Below are positions 10,751-23,860 of a stretch of 64,000 nt of DNA, piece after piece. This stretch comes from Hyparrhenia diplandra. Lineage: Eukaryota; Streptophyta; Magnoliopsida; Poales; Poaceae. The notes beneath the pieces are model-generated. The model ran no database searches. It saw only the letters and a program-made list of their open reading frames with translations, and had not been told where the DNA came from. Location: assembly GCA_015847255.1 (NCBI GenBank), contig JADLZK010011195.1, forward strand, positions 167,293-231,292. The letters are read 5' to 3'. A program made the translations under genes and the position numbers. Positions within the stretch are counted from its first letter, which is position 1, and the number at the start of each line of letters is the position of its first letter.

Positions 10751-11680
10751 AGGGCAATTGCAAAACTGCCCCTATTTTGGGCTTCAATTCGCGTTTGCCC
10801 CTCTTTTTTAACTTTGCACGTTTACCCCGTTTTTCGAAATCGAAGGTTCCACTTGCCCCTATTCCGTAAGGGGGGAGCTAATGGTGTCAAGTAGAGGCGG
10901 AAAAGACACAAATGCCATTGGATGGATGGGCCCCACTCGTCTTCATCATCCCTCACCTACCGACAACGCTTCGCCTCGCCTCGTCGGTGCGACCGACGAC
11001 GGCGCCTCCCCGCCACGCCGCTTCCGGCGCGCCCGCCCGGCTGCGCCGCCTCGCCTCGCCCGCACTCGGCCGCCGCACCCACTAACCGCCGATAACCCGT
11101 TGCAGCGCTGTGCCCGCCCCTCGGCCGCCAAGGAGCTGGTCGTGGCCCCCTTTGCGCCCGGTGTTGGGGGCTCGCCCGCCCTTCGTCGTCCGTGTCTAGC
11201 AACCGCCGCCCCGACGAGCCCCCCTTCTACCCGGCCGGCCCGCGACTCACCGCGGGAGCTGCCCTCCCGACGCGCCTCGCTGCGGGAGCCATCCGCCCGA
11301 CGCGACTTCGGCATTGGGGACGCGTAACCGGCGCGCCTCGCCGTGGATCGGCCCCATGCCCGATGCGCCTCGCCGTGGAGCAGCCCGCCGCCCATCACTT
11401 GAAACCCTAGCGCCTCCCGTGGAGAAAGCTGGTGCTCGTGGTTACGAGTTGGCCGAGAGAACAGAGTGAATGGGAGGGGTAGTGTAGTATTTTTTCCCTT
11501 GTTTTTTCCTTTTCTCAAACATGTTTTTAGGCCCTAATTTTTTTAGCAGATGACGGAAATCAGATTGAGGGGCAGACGGAGGCTTCGATTTCGAAAAACG
11601 GGGCTTAACGTGCAAAGTTAAAAAAGAGGGGCAAACGCGGAATTGAAGGCCAAAACAGGGGTAGTTTTGCAATTGGCCCT
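10751..11680. mobile_element. Mutator-like element with ~110-bp inverted repeats and GC-rich interior
   Basis: The left end, 10751 to about 10866, is matched in inverted orientation by about 11565-11680. Both arms contain AATTGCAAAACT, GTTTGCCCCTCTTTTTTAAC, TTTGCACGTT and CGTTTTTCGAAATCGAAG. The interior (about 10880-11450) is strongly GC-rich and encodes only proline/arginine-rich ORFs. That composition resembles captured gene 5' ends in Pack-MULEs, but no donor gene is recognisable. No convincing 9-bp target duplication was found. Confidence 0.65.
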
Positions 11681-11791
11681 ATCAGTTAATACGAATACTA
11701 TATTGAAATAGCCGAAATCAGCCGGCTTATTGATCAGCCAAAATCTGCTACTCTCTTTCTCGTATATATATATACACCTGACAATGATTTG

Positions 11792-11868
11792 ATGCTCTGG
11801 TTTGGTGTGTAACAATATTTGCAGCTATAACAGTCTATAGCTTAGCACAGCATATACTGTTCTAACAG
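11792..11868 (+). promoter_or_regulatory. Upstream block of WAT1-related gene 2 conserved at 7521-7601
   Basis: This block lies about 55-130 bp before the gene 2 start codon and shares ordered motifs with 7521-7601. A TATATATATATAC run sits just upstream at about 11763. It probably belongs to the promoter or 5' UTR. The evidence is positional plus duplication, with no functional data. Confidence 0.4.
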
Positions 11869-11923
11869 CCTATACAGCTACAGGTGTATGTCTGATCCAC
11901 TGAGAAGCGAGAGAATCCAAGCC

Positions 11924-14900
11924 ATGGGGATGGAGGCGAAGAAGCCCTACTTGATCGCCGTGGTCATACAGCTTATCTACACTGGCATGTTCGTCGTCTC
12001 CAAGGCAGCTTTCAACCATGGTATCAACACTTTCGTCTTCATCTTCTACAGAATGGTCGCCGCGTCGCTCCTCCTGCTGCCTGTCGCCATTATCCTCCAA
12101 AGGTACCTACCTGACCCTGATGAAAAGAGCTAGGCAGCTAGTAGAAATTAAAGATTAACTGCATATATACTTCATCAGGATTATTAGACACATCATTTGC
12201 ACGCGCGCAGGAAGAATGTGCGGTCCATGTCCCTGGTGCTGCTTCTCAAGCTCTTCTTCTATGCCTTGATCGGGTACATATGCTGCCGATGCATCTTCAG
12301 AAGTTCAGATCATACACACCTTTTGGATGCCCATGTATGGTTGACTTGCAGGAACACATTCAGCTTGAACATGTACAACGTGAGCATAAAGTGGACATCA
12401 GCGACCGTGGCGTCCGCGACCAGCAACTCCATGCCCGTCATCACCTTCTGCCTGGCGCTGCTGCTGAGGATGGAGGCAGTGAAGGTGCGGAGCCGCTCCG
12501 GCGTGGCCAAGATCGCCGGCGTCGCACTCTGCGTCGCCGGAGTCTTCGTCCTCGCCTTCTACGCCGGGCCGGCGCTGAGCCCCGTGAATCACCACCGCGC
12601 CTTCGCCCACGCATCGAACGACAATCATCCGAGCATCAACAGGATGGTGTGGGTGAAAGGAACGTTCTTCATGGTCCTCGCCAACGTCACGTGGGCCCTC
12701 TGGATCATCCTGCAGGTACAACAAACGTAGTATCATCTCCGATGATTCCTTCTCCAGTATGAGATACTATCATACTATACATATGGCCACTAACCTTCTT
12801 TGACCCAAGCAATGCAAGCATCATTTGGGTATGATTATATTTGAACATCATTTTCAGCTAATGAAAAATATACAATCTTTGCTTTCATATTAGGTAGCAC
12901 ATGTGCATTGACACCTACTCAGTCAAAACCACAACTTCCACCTTGTTGGCAGTTGGTATTTTGTTCAGCTTATCCTAAGCCATATATTTCACATGGCAGT
13001 GGCCTCCATCTGCTTTCTTTCAACCCTTTCCACATGATGGAGCTGAGCTATATATGGAGAGAAGAACAAGTTATTATTTGGTACCTTCATCAGAGATATA
13101 TAAATCAAATATGGTTATGTTTGTATCTGTGCGGGAGGAATGGCGGTTACCGCTCCCGCTCTAGCTCCCGCTCTCGCACCCATCGTCTCGCCGGCCATCC
13201 CCTCCACCTCCGGGAACTCCGGCGATACTTCGGTGTCCGTCGGCACCGCGTAGGCTCCGATCACCGCTCTCCACACATAGCCCTTCTTCCGCAATCTATC
13301 CACTCCAAATCCGCGATTCGCCAAACCCTAACACCATCAATGACGGTGGGTCGCCGAAGTATGAGTTGGCATTTCCAACCATTAATCGAGTATCAAGCTG
13401 ATCAGCAGTACTACCAACAAGCTTTCCGGTTGATGTTTGAGATAGAAGATTCAGGAGTCGGATCGAACGGAACTCAATTCCGTTTGAAGCAATTGGTAGG
13501 GAGGAAGTGAAGGTAAAAGCTATTCCAATCTCGTTAAAGTGGAATTCAAGTGCAGAATCTGAGAGTGAATATGAACAGGAAGAAGTTCAGAGCGCGGCAA
13601 AAGTTCAGGAGCAGAGGAACCCGAATCCATGGCGGAATGGTCCTACTGGGCAGCGACCGTGGTTTCGGCCCCCTCCAAAAGTCCAAATCGTCCCTGGAAT
13701 TTTAGGTCCTGTGCCGTGGGATGAGCCACGCGGCGTCAATCGGGATGATCTCGGAAAGCTGACAGGGGCACAAGAGGAATTTGAGAAGGAGCAGCGATAC
13801 ATCCAGTTCGACGCAGAGGGGCCTGCAGATCCGCCGCCACCAACCCCTCCACTTCCCAATCCCCATCCACCCACATCGCAAACCCTAAACGCAATCCTTG
13901 GCCACTTTTGGCATTCATCCACCAAATCCTTTGCAAAAGCTGTTCAAACCAGATTTGCACCTACCGTAAAGGTTGACATGAACCGTGGAGGTGGAAACCG
14001 CGGCTGGAGTGGTAGGGGAGATGGGGGAGGAGGATGGAATGGATGGGGCAACAGAACAAGGGGAGTTGGGGCGGTGGTGGACGGAGCTCGTTTAGTGGAT
14101 CAGGTGGAAGCAGCAGAAGCAATAATTCCTGGGCTAGGAAGGATCAGAACCAAGAGGCAGATAAAAGTGACAAAAGCTTGGGAAGTGAGCCAGTTAAGAA
14201 TCAAGACAGTGAGAAGTGGGAGAAGGCTGTACAAGGCTCTACATCTAAGCAAGCTGAAGAAGTGACTGATCAGAGCAGTCAACCTACTACTGGTAAGAAT
14301 CCTACTCCAGCTGGGGGTGATGATGCTGAGGGGAAATCTGATAGTAAAGCTAAGGGGAAACTGGCTTGTGAGATATGTGGCTTGTTCAATCACAATACCA
14401 AAGAGTGTAGGAGGGCTAAGTCAGAAGTAGAAGGCAGAAAGCCATGTGAAAACTGTGGATTGACTAACCATATCACCAAGGATTGTAGGAAGATTAGATG
14501 TGAGTTATGTGGATACCTAAATCACTCTGCTTATGATTGTAAGATGGGGCTTGCATGGCACTTTGGGCCTGAGTTATGTGCTGCTCAGGTAGAAGACCAG
14601 AGTTTCTTTTTCATAGAAGAATGTATTGATCCCAGTGTTGCTAAGCAGAGAGAGAGCATTGGTGTGGTCAATATCTTGACAGGCCAAGCAACAGCCAGGC
14701 AAGTGGAGCAGGAATTTGCCTTCCTGGAGGGAAATTCAAATTGGCAATGGAATGCCAGAATGGTAGACACCAACAGGTTTGTGATGAGATTCCCAAGTGC
14801 TGGCTCTTTACATGATTGGAAGAGATTGAAGGGCTTGGCTATGAACTTTGCTGATGCATTCATGAAAGTTGAAGTGTGGGATGCATGTCTCAATGCTAAG

Positions 14901-17900
14901 GGGACTTTACAGCAAGCATGGTTCAGGGTGGGGGAGATACCAGCTGATCAGAGGTCTCTGAGAACTATAGCAAAGGTTTGTGGACTGGTGGGAAAGATTG
15001 CTGAACTTGATGAATCAACAAGATATAAAGCTGAATATGTGAGAGCCAAGATTGCCTGTAGAGATGTCCAGAGAGTGCCTGCAACTGCTGAGGCTTATCT
15101 GGGAATGAACAGGTTTGTCTTTACCTTTGAAAGAGAAGTGGAAGAGAGTCAGAAGGGCAAAACTTTATCTAGTGGGATCAAGGTTGGTGATGGAGATCAT
15201 GCTTTGCTAAGAAACACAAAGTTGATGTTCGAGAAAGGAACACGACCACAAGAAACAAGCAGGCAAGAGCTTGCAGCTAACCAATACAGCTGGTTCTAGC
15301 AAGTCTGCTCAAAAGCAAAGGCTGACTGAGAATGATGAAGAAGTGGTGACTCAGGAAGCAATTGCTATGTCATCCCAGACTAGCGCTAAGTCAATGCAAG
15401 ATGGTGTTGAGATGGATGAAATGCAAGTGGATCCCGTTAATAACAAATGAAGCGGTGGATCGTTGATGATGCCGATGAGTTCTTTGAGAAACCGCAACAA
15501 AGTGGTATCATCGGTGACAAGGACAATGCAAACTCAATCAAAGACATGGACATAACAGCTTTCCATGTTTTTACGTGGATAAAAATACGAGATGGGATGG
15601 GGCTGATTCATGCCGATATCAAAGAGCAAAGGAATCGGTTTGTGATGGACAAAGACAAGGATATTATCATGGCTTCACAGGAGAGCACAATCGAGGATAG
15701 AGTGGTGATATCGGAGAAACTGAATGAAAGTTTATGTAAAGAGAAGCCCGATGAGGAAGTAAACAAGGTGGTCGGATGGAGAGAAGGAGGAGTGAAAGGC
15801 TAAAAAAGGATTTTACGTTAACTACTCAAGAGAAGAATGAGGCTATGGCTAAAAAGAAGAACCGGAAGGTACATCTCACTCCTCCAGTTATGTTTCAAGC
15901 TCAAAAAATGATATGATGACTGTTAATGTTAATACAAATAAGATTGATTCCATGTCCTTTGATACAAGTGTGAATAATGATGGTTCTTTACATAGTACTA
16001 GTAGTAATATCTTGCTTGTTTTCGATATTGGACCTATAGCTAGTTGCTCGATGAAAGTTTGCATGATATAACAAATAAAATGGGTGTCAAGGTGAATAAT
16101 AGTGATTTTGCTACCTTTGATGTTGTTAGGGAATTAGAAACTTGATCGAGAAATAATTTATACATAAAAAAATATAAAAAATAAAAATGAGCAAAGTAAG
16201 GTGGAGATAGTAGAATTCCAAGTGGATTCGTCAGAGCGTAAAATGAATGGTGAGGAAGTCCGTGAAAGTGATGATATGGAAGATTTGGAAAATTTATCAA
16301 AGAACATGAAAAGTCGGTTTACGGAAAAAAGAAAGTGAAAGTTTCCCTACGTGGGAGGATACAAAGCAAGGAAAATAATGATAGTTTTGAGAACAAGAGC
16401 AAGTCTCTTGATGATGGGAGGAAGAAAAGCAAAAGGAAAAAATAATGATTAGTGGTTTAATTTGGAACCGTAGGGGTATCGTAAAAACCGGTACTCCAAC
16501 CTTCCTTAAATCTCTTATTGTTGAGTACAAATTTCATTTTATTGACCGCAAGAAACTATGGTGGTCAAATTTGAAACATATATGTTCGAGAGAATGGGAT
16601 CACAGACAGGAATACATGTGGATGTGGAATCCATCAAAAGGGAAGTCTGGTGGTATTTTAATTGGCATTTTATTAGAAAGGTTTGATGTGGGGTCTTTTA
16701 AATGGGGTGAATTCATTACGCAAATGAATACGTGGGATAAAGCATTGAAAGTGAAATGGAATTTAATGATAGTTTATGGAGCTGCTAGAGAAGAGCATAA
16801 AACTGCTTTCCTAGCTGAATTATCAAATTTTTGTGCAAATTCAGTTGAACCCTACATAATTGGGGGAGATTTCAATATCATTAGATATTCTTATGAAAAA
16901 AGTACTTTATCTGGAGTACATAGACATACTCCAATGTTTAATGCCCTTATTCAATTTTATGAGTTGAGGGAATTGATCATGTCCTGGTGGTACTTTTACT
17001 GGACTAACAATCAAGATCCTCCCGTATTAGAAAAACTGGATAGAATCTTGATGACCAAAGAATGGGAAGATATGTTTCCACGTGCAACCTTGATAAGGAA
17101 GTTGCCAAGGGAAATTTCAGATCATAATCCTCGATAATATCTTTGGGTATGACGGACAAAAACCCGCAATTCAATTTGCTTTTGATTTGAACTGGTTAAA
17201 AAATCCAGAATTTTATGAGAAAGTAGAGGAGATTTGGGCACAGCCTTGTAGAGCTAAATCTGCCCTGGATAAAATACAACAAAAGAACAAGCTATTTAAA
17301 CAATACTTCAAAGGATGGGGGTTTCATATTCAAGGGAATGGAGGAAAACAAGAAAGAAATTTCAAGAGGAATTGGGGGATTTGGAAACAATTGAAGAAAT
17401 GTATGGGTTGAACCATGAACAAGTTTGACAGAAAAGCCTTTTTATTATTTGAAAATTTGAACAGTTTACAGGAGGAAGAGACTTATTGGCATAGTAGAAG
17501 TCATGAGAATTGGTTATTAAAGGGAGATAGCAACACCGCTTATTTTCATAAGTGTGCTAGTGGTAGAAAGAGAAAGAATACCATTTTTTTCCCTAGAAGA
17601 TGACTCGAAATATTGAAGGGGATGATAATCTTTTAAATCATGCTAGTGAATATTATAGGGAATTATTTGGACCATCAATGGTCTATGATGTCTCTCTAGA
17701 TGAATCTTTTTTTGGAATAATATACCACACATTACAGCTTGAACAACAAGAGTCTTTAGTAAGACCATTTATTGAGAAAGAAGTTAAAGAAGCACTTGAC
17801 CAAATGGAAGCTAATAAAGCTCCTGGGCCTGATAAGATGCCCATTGAGTTCTATCAAGCATGTTGGAAAATAGTTAAAAAAGATGTTATGCAGCTCTTTC

Positions 17901-20900
17901 ATGACTTTTATGAGAACAAGGTGGACATTAGTAGATTAAACTATGGGATCATCACTCTTTTACCAAAAGTGGTCGATTTTGCTAGAATACAAAGCAATAT
18001 AGACCCATTTGCCTACTAAACTGTTTATATAAATTAGTGACAAAGACATTAACAATAAGATTGGAGCAAGTTCTTCGCAGATATTATTCATGAGACACAA
18101 ACAGACTTTTATGAAAAATAGAAATATTGCATCAGAATTGCTTGTTTGCATGAAATTCTTCATGAAACAAAGAGGAGAAAAAGAAATAGGGGTGGTATTA
18201 AAACTTGACTTTGAGAAAGCATACGATAAAGTTAGTTGAATTTGTTTGTTTATGTGTCTTGAGAAAAGAGGCTTCGTGTGAAATGGACAAATTGGATAAA
18301 ACAAGTTGTTTCGTGTGGGACGCTTAGTGTCAAAATTAATAACAAGATTGGTCCATACATTAAGAGCTACAAAGGGGGTGAGACAAGGAGACCCTTTATC
18401 CCCCATTCTTTTAATATTGTGGCTGATTGTTTGACAAGAATGGTTCAACAAGCTCAATGTAATAAACGGTTGTTGGTTTGATCACCATATTATTCCTAAA
18501 GGGGTAGTTTTATTACAATATGCAGATGATACCATTGTTTTTCCGAAACATGGGATCCAAAATGCTATAAATATGAAGTTGCCGCTATATATGTTTGAAA
18601 TGTTAGCCGGTCTTAAGATTAATTTCAATAAGAGTGAAGTTTACATGATAAATGATGAGGAAAATTGGGGAATGCAATATGCTGATATTTTTAACCATCA
18701 AGTTGGTTTGTTTCCAATAAAATACCTTGGTGTGCCTGTGGGGCCTAGTAGGCTCAAAATTAAGGACTGGTTACCTCTAGTAGAGAAAGGAGAGAAAAAA
18801 CTTGATGTATGGCAAGGTGGTTTGATGTCTATGGCTGCTAGAACAGTTTTAATTGAATCCGGCCTAAATAATACGCCAATTTATCACATGTCAGTTTATC
18901 TTCTACCAAAGGAACTGTGAGGAGTGATGGATAAACAAAGAAGAACATTTTTTGGCGGGGAGAGAGTGTGAAAAGGAAATACCATTTGATTAAATGGGAA
19001 ATCATTTGCAAGAGCAAAAAGAAGGGGGTTTAGGTATCAAAAGATTTGAGAAAAATGAATATTAGTTTGATGTGTAAATGGTGGTGGAAATTAGAAAAAG
19101 AAGAAGGTCTTTGGCAAACTATAGTGAAATATAAATACTTACAAAATAAGAATATTCATGAAGTAAGTCATAGGTTGGGAGACTCTCCTATGTGGGCTGA
19201 TCTGTTGAAAATTAAAGATATCTACCGGGCAGAAAGGCGGGGGTGAAAATCAATAAGGGAAATGCAGTTAGATTTTGGCAAGATTGCTGGTTATATGATA
19301 GAACTTTGATGAGCTTATATCCAGAATTGTTTTGTCTCTCCGAAAATAAGAATGTCTCTGTATTAGAAGTAAGAAGTGGATGTACTATGTCTTTCGGGAG
19401 ATGGTTATTTGGGAATTTGCGTGTTTCTTGGAACAAAATCTTAGATGATATGAATATGTTTTGCTTTAATGATACTCCCGATCATATTTTTGGAGGTCTG
19501 TCCAAGAAAGCTAAGTTCACTGCTTAAACTGTTTATGAGGCTCTAACCATATCCGATCTTTGGTTTATATCATAACAACATTTGAAGAGCAAAATTCCAG
19601 AAAAGATTAAAATCTTTCTTTTTGGCAGATGACTAATGATGCTGTGCTCACTAAAGAGAATTTGTTAAAAAGAAACTGGAATGGTGATACTGAATGTGCT
19701 TTTTGTGATCAACTTGAAACTTTGGATCATCTTTTTTTTTTCTTATGCCCTGTTGCAAAATTAGTTTGGACAAGAATAGCTAAAAGTATTGGGGCAAGCA
19801 ACATTCCACAAAATCTTGAACAATGTTGGGAATGGTGCAAATGTTGGTTACCTTATGGTACTGAATTTCATGCAATGGGTATTGGTGCTTTTTGCTGGTC
19901 GATTTGGAAGTGTAGAAACAAAGCTGTTTTTGACAATAAGTTGATGAGCAATCCAATAGCCATTTTTGTCAAGCTCATGCATATATGATGTTTTGGTCAG
20001 GTTTATATGATGTTCCGTAAAAAGAATTATGGATTGAAAGTGCTAATGTCATGTTGAACATAGCAAAGGATATCCTTGCCAAGCAAACCAACAGAGAGAT
20101 CGACCACCTGCTGCTCCAAGACGATGAGGAAGACCAGGGCGGCGCCAAGATGGTGCCCGAGTCATCACTACGATTGGCTTCCCCCGTGCTTAGGAAGCAG
20201 AGGTCGGAATCAAGCATCCTGAAGGAAGTCCGATCGTCTGTGGTTTTGGTTTGTGTTGAGGTAGTTGTAAGTTGATGTTGCTATGGGTCAGATGTCCCGA
20301 CCAAGCAGTTTAGCAGATTGTTAAAAACTTTGGTTGGTTAGTTGCAAGGTGAAAAACTTTTAGCAGTTGCCAGTTGTGGTCGCAAGGTCCCTGGTTCAAG
20401 ATCCAGGTGATCGGTAGGATCTTTTCCGGCATGGTCTGCCAAAATCTTTTGCTACTCTGTAATCTCTCAGAATGCTTTGTATTTCCGTTCATGCAATGGA
20501 AATGGGTATTGTCCCGGTTGGAAAAAAAAAATGTTTGTATCTGTGCAGTCCGCACTGCTGAAAGAGTACCCCAACAAGATGCTTGTGACGGTGACACAGT
20601 GCGTGTTCAGCACATTGCAGTCATTTGTTGTGGCACTAGTGGCTGAGAGGGACTTCTCCAAGTGGAAGCTCCGGTTTGACATTAGCTTGCTAGCCATCAT
20701 TTACACGGTAATACATAACTATTTTATTTTATTTTCTTTTCTTCGAATTTTGTTACTTCTCCATCCGCTCGAAATTATAAGTCGTTCTACCTTTTTCAAG
20801 GTTGACTTATAAATTGCTAATAATGAATTGCTTAATTTACCTACTGCACGGTTGGATCATCAAACTGTTTGTGTGGTGTGACAGGGGTTTGTGGTAATAG

Positions 20901-21291
20901 GAGTGTCCTACTATCTTCAGGCATGGTGTATGGAGATGAAAGGCCCTGTCTTTTTAGCAATGTCCAACCCGCTCTGCTTCGTCTTCACCATATTCTGCTC
21001 CTCCTTCTTTCTAGGAGAGATTGTTCACCTTGGCAGGTAATTAATCATGCATATATATATGCAAATATAGTGTTGTTTCAATGAATATTCATTTGATATG
21101 TATTCCATATATAAACTTGTTTTTCTTCTATGCATGGCAGCATCCTAGGTGTAGCTCTGTTGGTTGCAGGGCTTTACAGTGTGCTGTGGGGTAAAAGCAG
21201 AGAAGGAATGGAACAACCTGAGGAGGAGGGAAAAGAGCAAGAGCAGAAGGACGACGCAGCCAAGGCATCATCCATGGTCGAACAAGCGTGA
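11924..21291 (+). CDS. WAT1-related (EamA/DMT-type) membrane transporter, gene 2, with L1-containing intron
   Basis: Six exons, 11924-12102, 12211-12273, 12352-12715, 20549-20707, 20885-21036 and 21141-21291, join in phase to 355 residues with no stop. The product is a close paralog of gene 1: exon 1 reads MGMEAKKPYLIAVVIQLIY, the middle SALLKEYPNKMLVTVTQCVF, the end LYSVLWGKSREG followed by an acidic tail. It has two EamA repeats and about ten membrane helices; the substrate is unknown (auxin or amino acids in relatives). Intron 3 is 7833 bp because an L1 LINE (13133-20530) landed against its 3' splice site; that intron is absent from gene 1. The coding frame is untouched, so the gene may still be expressed if the long intron splices. 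The start is the first ATG aligning with gene 1; ATG 11930 is an alternative. Confidence 0.88.
13341..15299 (+). pseudogene. L1 ORF1 remnant with three CCHC zinc knuckles
   Basis: The reading frame shifts near 13500 and again near 14050, so the protein is split over three frames. The third segment (about 14034-15299) holds three CX2CX4HX4C knuckles in a row, CEICGLFNHNTKEC, CENCGLTNHITKDC and CELCGYLNHSAYDC (about 14367-14541). A region resembling the DUF4283/RRM-like domain of plant L1 ORF1 proteins follows. Upstream is a proline-rich and then glycine-rich basic stretch. The family role is binding element RNA in the ribonucleoprotein. A downstream piece (15447-15803) may be its C-terminal extension in another frame. 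It is not functional as it stands. Confidence 0.75.
16445..20275 (+). pseudogene. L1 ORF2 remnant: APE endonuclease, reverse transcriptase, zf-RVT
   Basis: Broken by many stops and frameshifts. The endonuclease part (16445-17135) keeps GGDFNII (about 16861), KLDRIL and SDHNP (about 17117), while the N-terminal WNCRG-type motif reads WNRRG. The reverse transcriptase runs from about 17600. It shows NKAPGPDKMPIEFYQACW, a frame break before the fingers/palm, KLDFEKAYDKVS ending at a stop, and the catalytic YADD at 18519-18530. The zinc-finger RVT module (19629-19988) reads CAFCDQLETLDHLFFFLCP. The family order (EN-RT-zf) is that of plant L1 elements. No RNase H domain is seen. Confidence 0.85.
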
Positions 21292-23860
21292 TTAGCGATG
21301 CTACCTCTATGTGATCAGCACCTTAGCTTGCTATTTGAATTCTCCGCCGGCTTGGACAAGGATGCGCAGCCCTGTCTCAAGATCGACCTTATATGTGCCA
21401 AAGCTAATTAGCTTGTTCTGTATAGTAGATCAAACTTCTAATTTCTTTGGGTCATACATACCAAGACCTTTGAGAAGGATTATTCATGGGGATGCCCCCT
21501 TCGACGTTCTCTGGAGTATTCTTTAAAACAAAACAAAACTAGCTCCACGTACAAGCTAGATTAATTAATTAATTAAATTAATTATTGTGCTTTCCATTTC
21601 CAGCTACATCCACACCACGCTGTAGACGAATTAACCATTCAAAAATTATTTGAAATGGACACAATTTTGTTAACGTGCAACAAGACTTTATACATGATGA
21701 ACATCAAAATTGTACACCTAAAAGAAATCATGCATCTTACTTGTACAATGCTAACTTTATACATAAGGAATAAAAAAAAAAAAAAAAAATCAAAACTAGA
21801 ACAAATGACGGAATTCATTCTATGCTTGGTGGGCCTCAATTTGGAGAAGGCAAATTCATGTAAATACCAGACCACGCTGGCTTTGCGTCACCCCTCCAAA
21901 ACAAATCACACAAGTCAGGTTATGGTTAGTGGGCTTCACTTTGGATTCAACAAGCATGGGCCAAAATACAACCAGCCGACCTGCACCTGGCCGAGCAGTC
22001 AAGCCCACTAATCATGGGGGCGAGTCTAATCTGGTCAATGTCCACAGGCCCACAATGCGTGAGTGACAAGATTTCTTCTCTTGAGAACCACCAGCCACTT
22101 GTTCTTGTGAACTCTATTTGAGATGCCTTATAGAAAGAAAGAAAAAAAAAAGCATCGAAATGCTTAGAAAAGGCAGCCCCGGATCGACGGCTAGGTTTTG
22201 GCAATGTCACCGTCTCTATAATGTCTGATTTACGGTGACCATGATGCATAGACGGTTGCTTAGCCTGCCCCATCTCTAAAAAAAAATGTTTCTGTAGTAG
22301 TATGTGCAAGGTAATTTTGACCATGATGCAGAGATGACCATGTGTGCTCAAAAGCAGTCAAGGATGATAAAATCAGCCGCATGTGGTTTCTTGTTTGCAA
22401 CGATTCATAGAAGTGCCTTAATAACACACATTATTGATGTCTGTGCAAGTGCACAAGTAATTTTATTCACGTCGTACAATAGTTCAAACTACATGAATAT
22501 TGTTCAACCATGACGAAGTATCAAGAAACGAATCTGTGTCAACATAAAGTGTAGATCAAACTTTACACATATGATGATTGCTTGGGGTAACTCCGAGAAA
22601 GGCAAAACAAGAACACGCAATGAACTTTTTTTAATGATAGATAGCCAGTTATCAGTATGCAGATGTAACAACTTGAAGCACGAACTCTAGCAAGATACGA
22701 GGAGTGTCGACATGTTGGCTAACACCACGCTGCACAATCAAAATCAACCATAAAGGTCTATAACTTAGAATAGCAGTGACAGGCTTTATTATGATAAAAT
22801 AACTGAAATTAAGGTTTCTATTTCAAATTCGAAACTTCCAAAATTTGACAATTTTGTAACCTGGTTAAGGTATCTTAAACAATGTTATGATAAGCTTGGA
22901 TCACATCCCTACTGAAGAAAATGATATAACTCTAATTTCCGCACTTGGATCTTGGCATGTATTTAAAAATATGATTTGATCTGGCATATATGTATATATT
23001 TCATCTGTGATATTCATTTATTTTTATGTTTACAAAAATTTTATTATTTAATGTAATTATTACATGTACACTTCTACACAGATGACAGAGTTCTTATTGT
23101 TGAGGGTCCTACACTCCTATTTTAAGTTTTAACTGAATAATATGTTTGAAAGTGCAGAATGTACTTCTAGACCATCCATGTTCAAGTTTTGTCAAGGCAA
23201 ATTTGAGTGCCTATTTTATTCTTAAAAAAAAGGCACCTAGTTCCTAGACTGTAAGAAAAAATAATTGCATCTTTTTTTTTTTATGAAACTGGAGGGCAGG
23301 CTTGCCCCTACAGACATTTAATTAAGAGAAATAAAGTTCTTATAGAGAAAATTAAGACCAATAATTTGCATTTTTTGATGGATAAGAAGTAAAACAACTG
23401 AACACAAGAAGTAAAAAGTAAACTTAATGCACAACAGCTCTAAACAACTGACCAGGATATTGCTTGTATTGACGATCAGCATCTTGTCTTGTATGAAAAG
23501 GTAACCTTGCCATTTGAAGCTGCCGAAGACTCAATTCAAAGAGACTCTACATAAACTCAGTCTTGAAAGAGAAATCAGTTGGTGCGTAAGCGGATCCTCC
23601 CATTCCTTAACTAAGTGGCTTTTGAGATTGTTTACCTGCTTGGCAATAAAACAAGTTATTAGGGACATCAGTCAAAATATATTTTCTGACCAAAAGGAGG
23701 ACATATATATCATCAATCATATTTTTGTCGCTAAAACATTGACTTATTTTTTTACTGGTGCCGAATTTCATTTACCAATTACAGAAAAGACCAACTAAAA
23801 ATATCTACACAGAACTAGCGTAAAAGCAGTAACAAGTCACCTGTTTCGAATTAACAAAAA
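21292..23860. other. Intergenic between WAT1-related gene 2 and NLR1
   Basis: AT-rich DNA with an AATT-rich run near 21560, an A17 run near 21774 and no supported gene. Around 22170-22290 there is a MITE-like stretch (cgtctctaaaa-type ends) that I could not delimit. The 23514-23798 ORF shares no recognised domain. Confidence 0.45.

Larger units (their letters stand above)
13133..20530 (+). mobile_element. Full-length L1-type LINE inserted in intron 3 of WAT1-related gene 2
   Basis: The element is 7398 bp, bounded by an exact 16-bp target duplication ATGTTTGTATCTGTGC at 13117-13132 and 20531-20546. A poly(A) tail (20522-20530) abuts the right copy, as expected for target-primed reverse transcription. 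It has an ORF1-like zinc-knuckle region, then an endonuclease / reverse transcriptase / zinc-finger ORF2. Many frameshifts and stops make it incapable of movement. It lies in the same orientation as the host gene. The 3' splice AG of the host intron follows the right duplication immediately. Confidence 0.93.

Noticed and set aside
20355..20405. tRNA-like TGGTTCAAGATCC in the L1 3' region
   Set aside because: It lies inside the LINE boundaries and lacks the other tRNA arms; probably chance or part of the LINE tail.
20757..20815. Stowaway-like half end in intron 4 of WAT1-related gene 2
   Set aside because: Only one terminus is visible, with no inverted partner or clear TA duplication.
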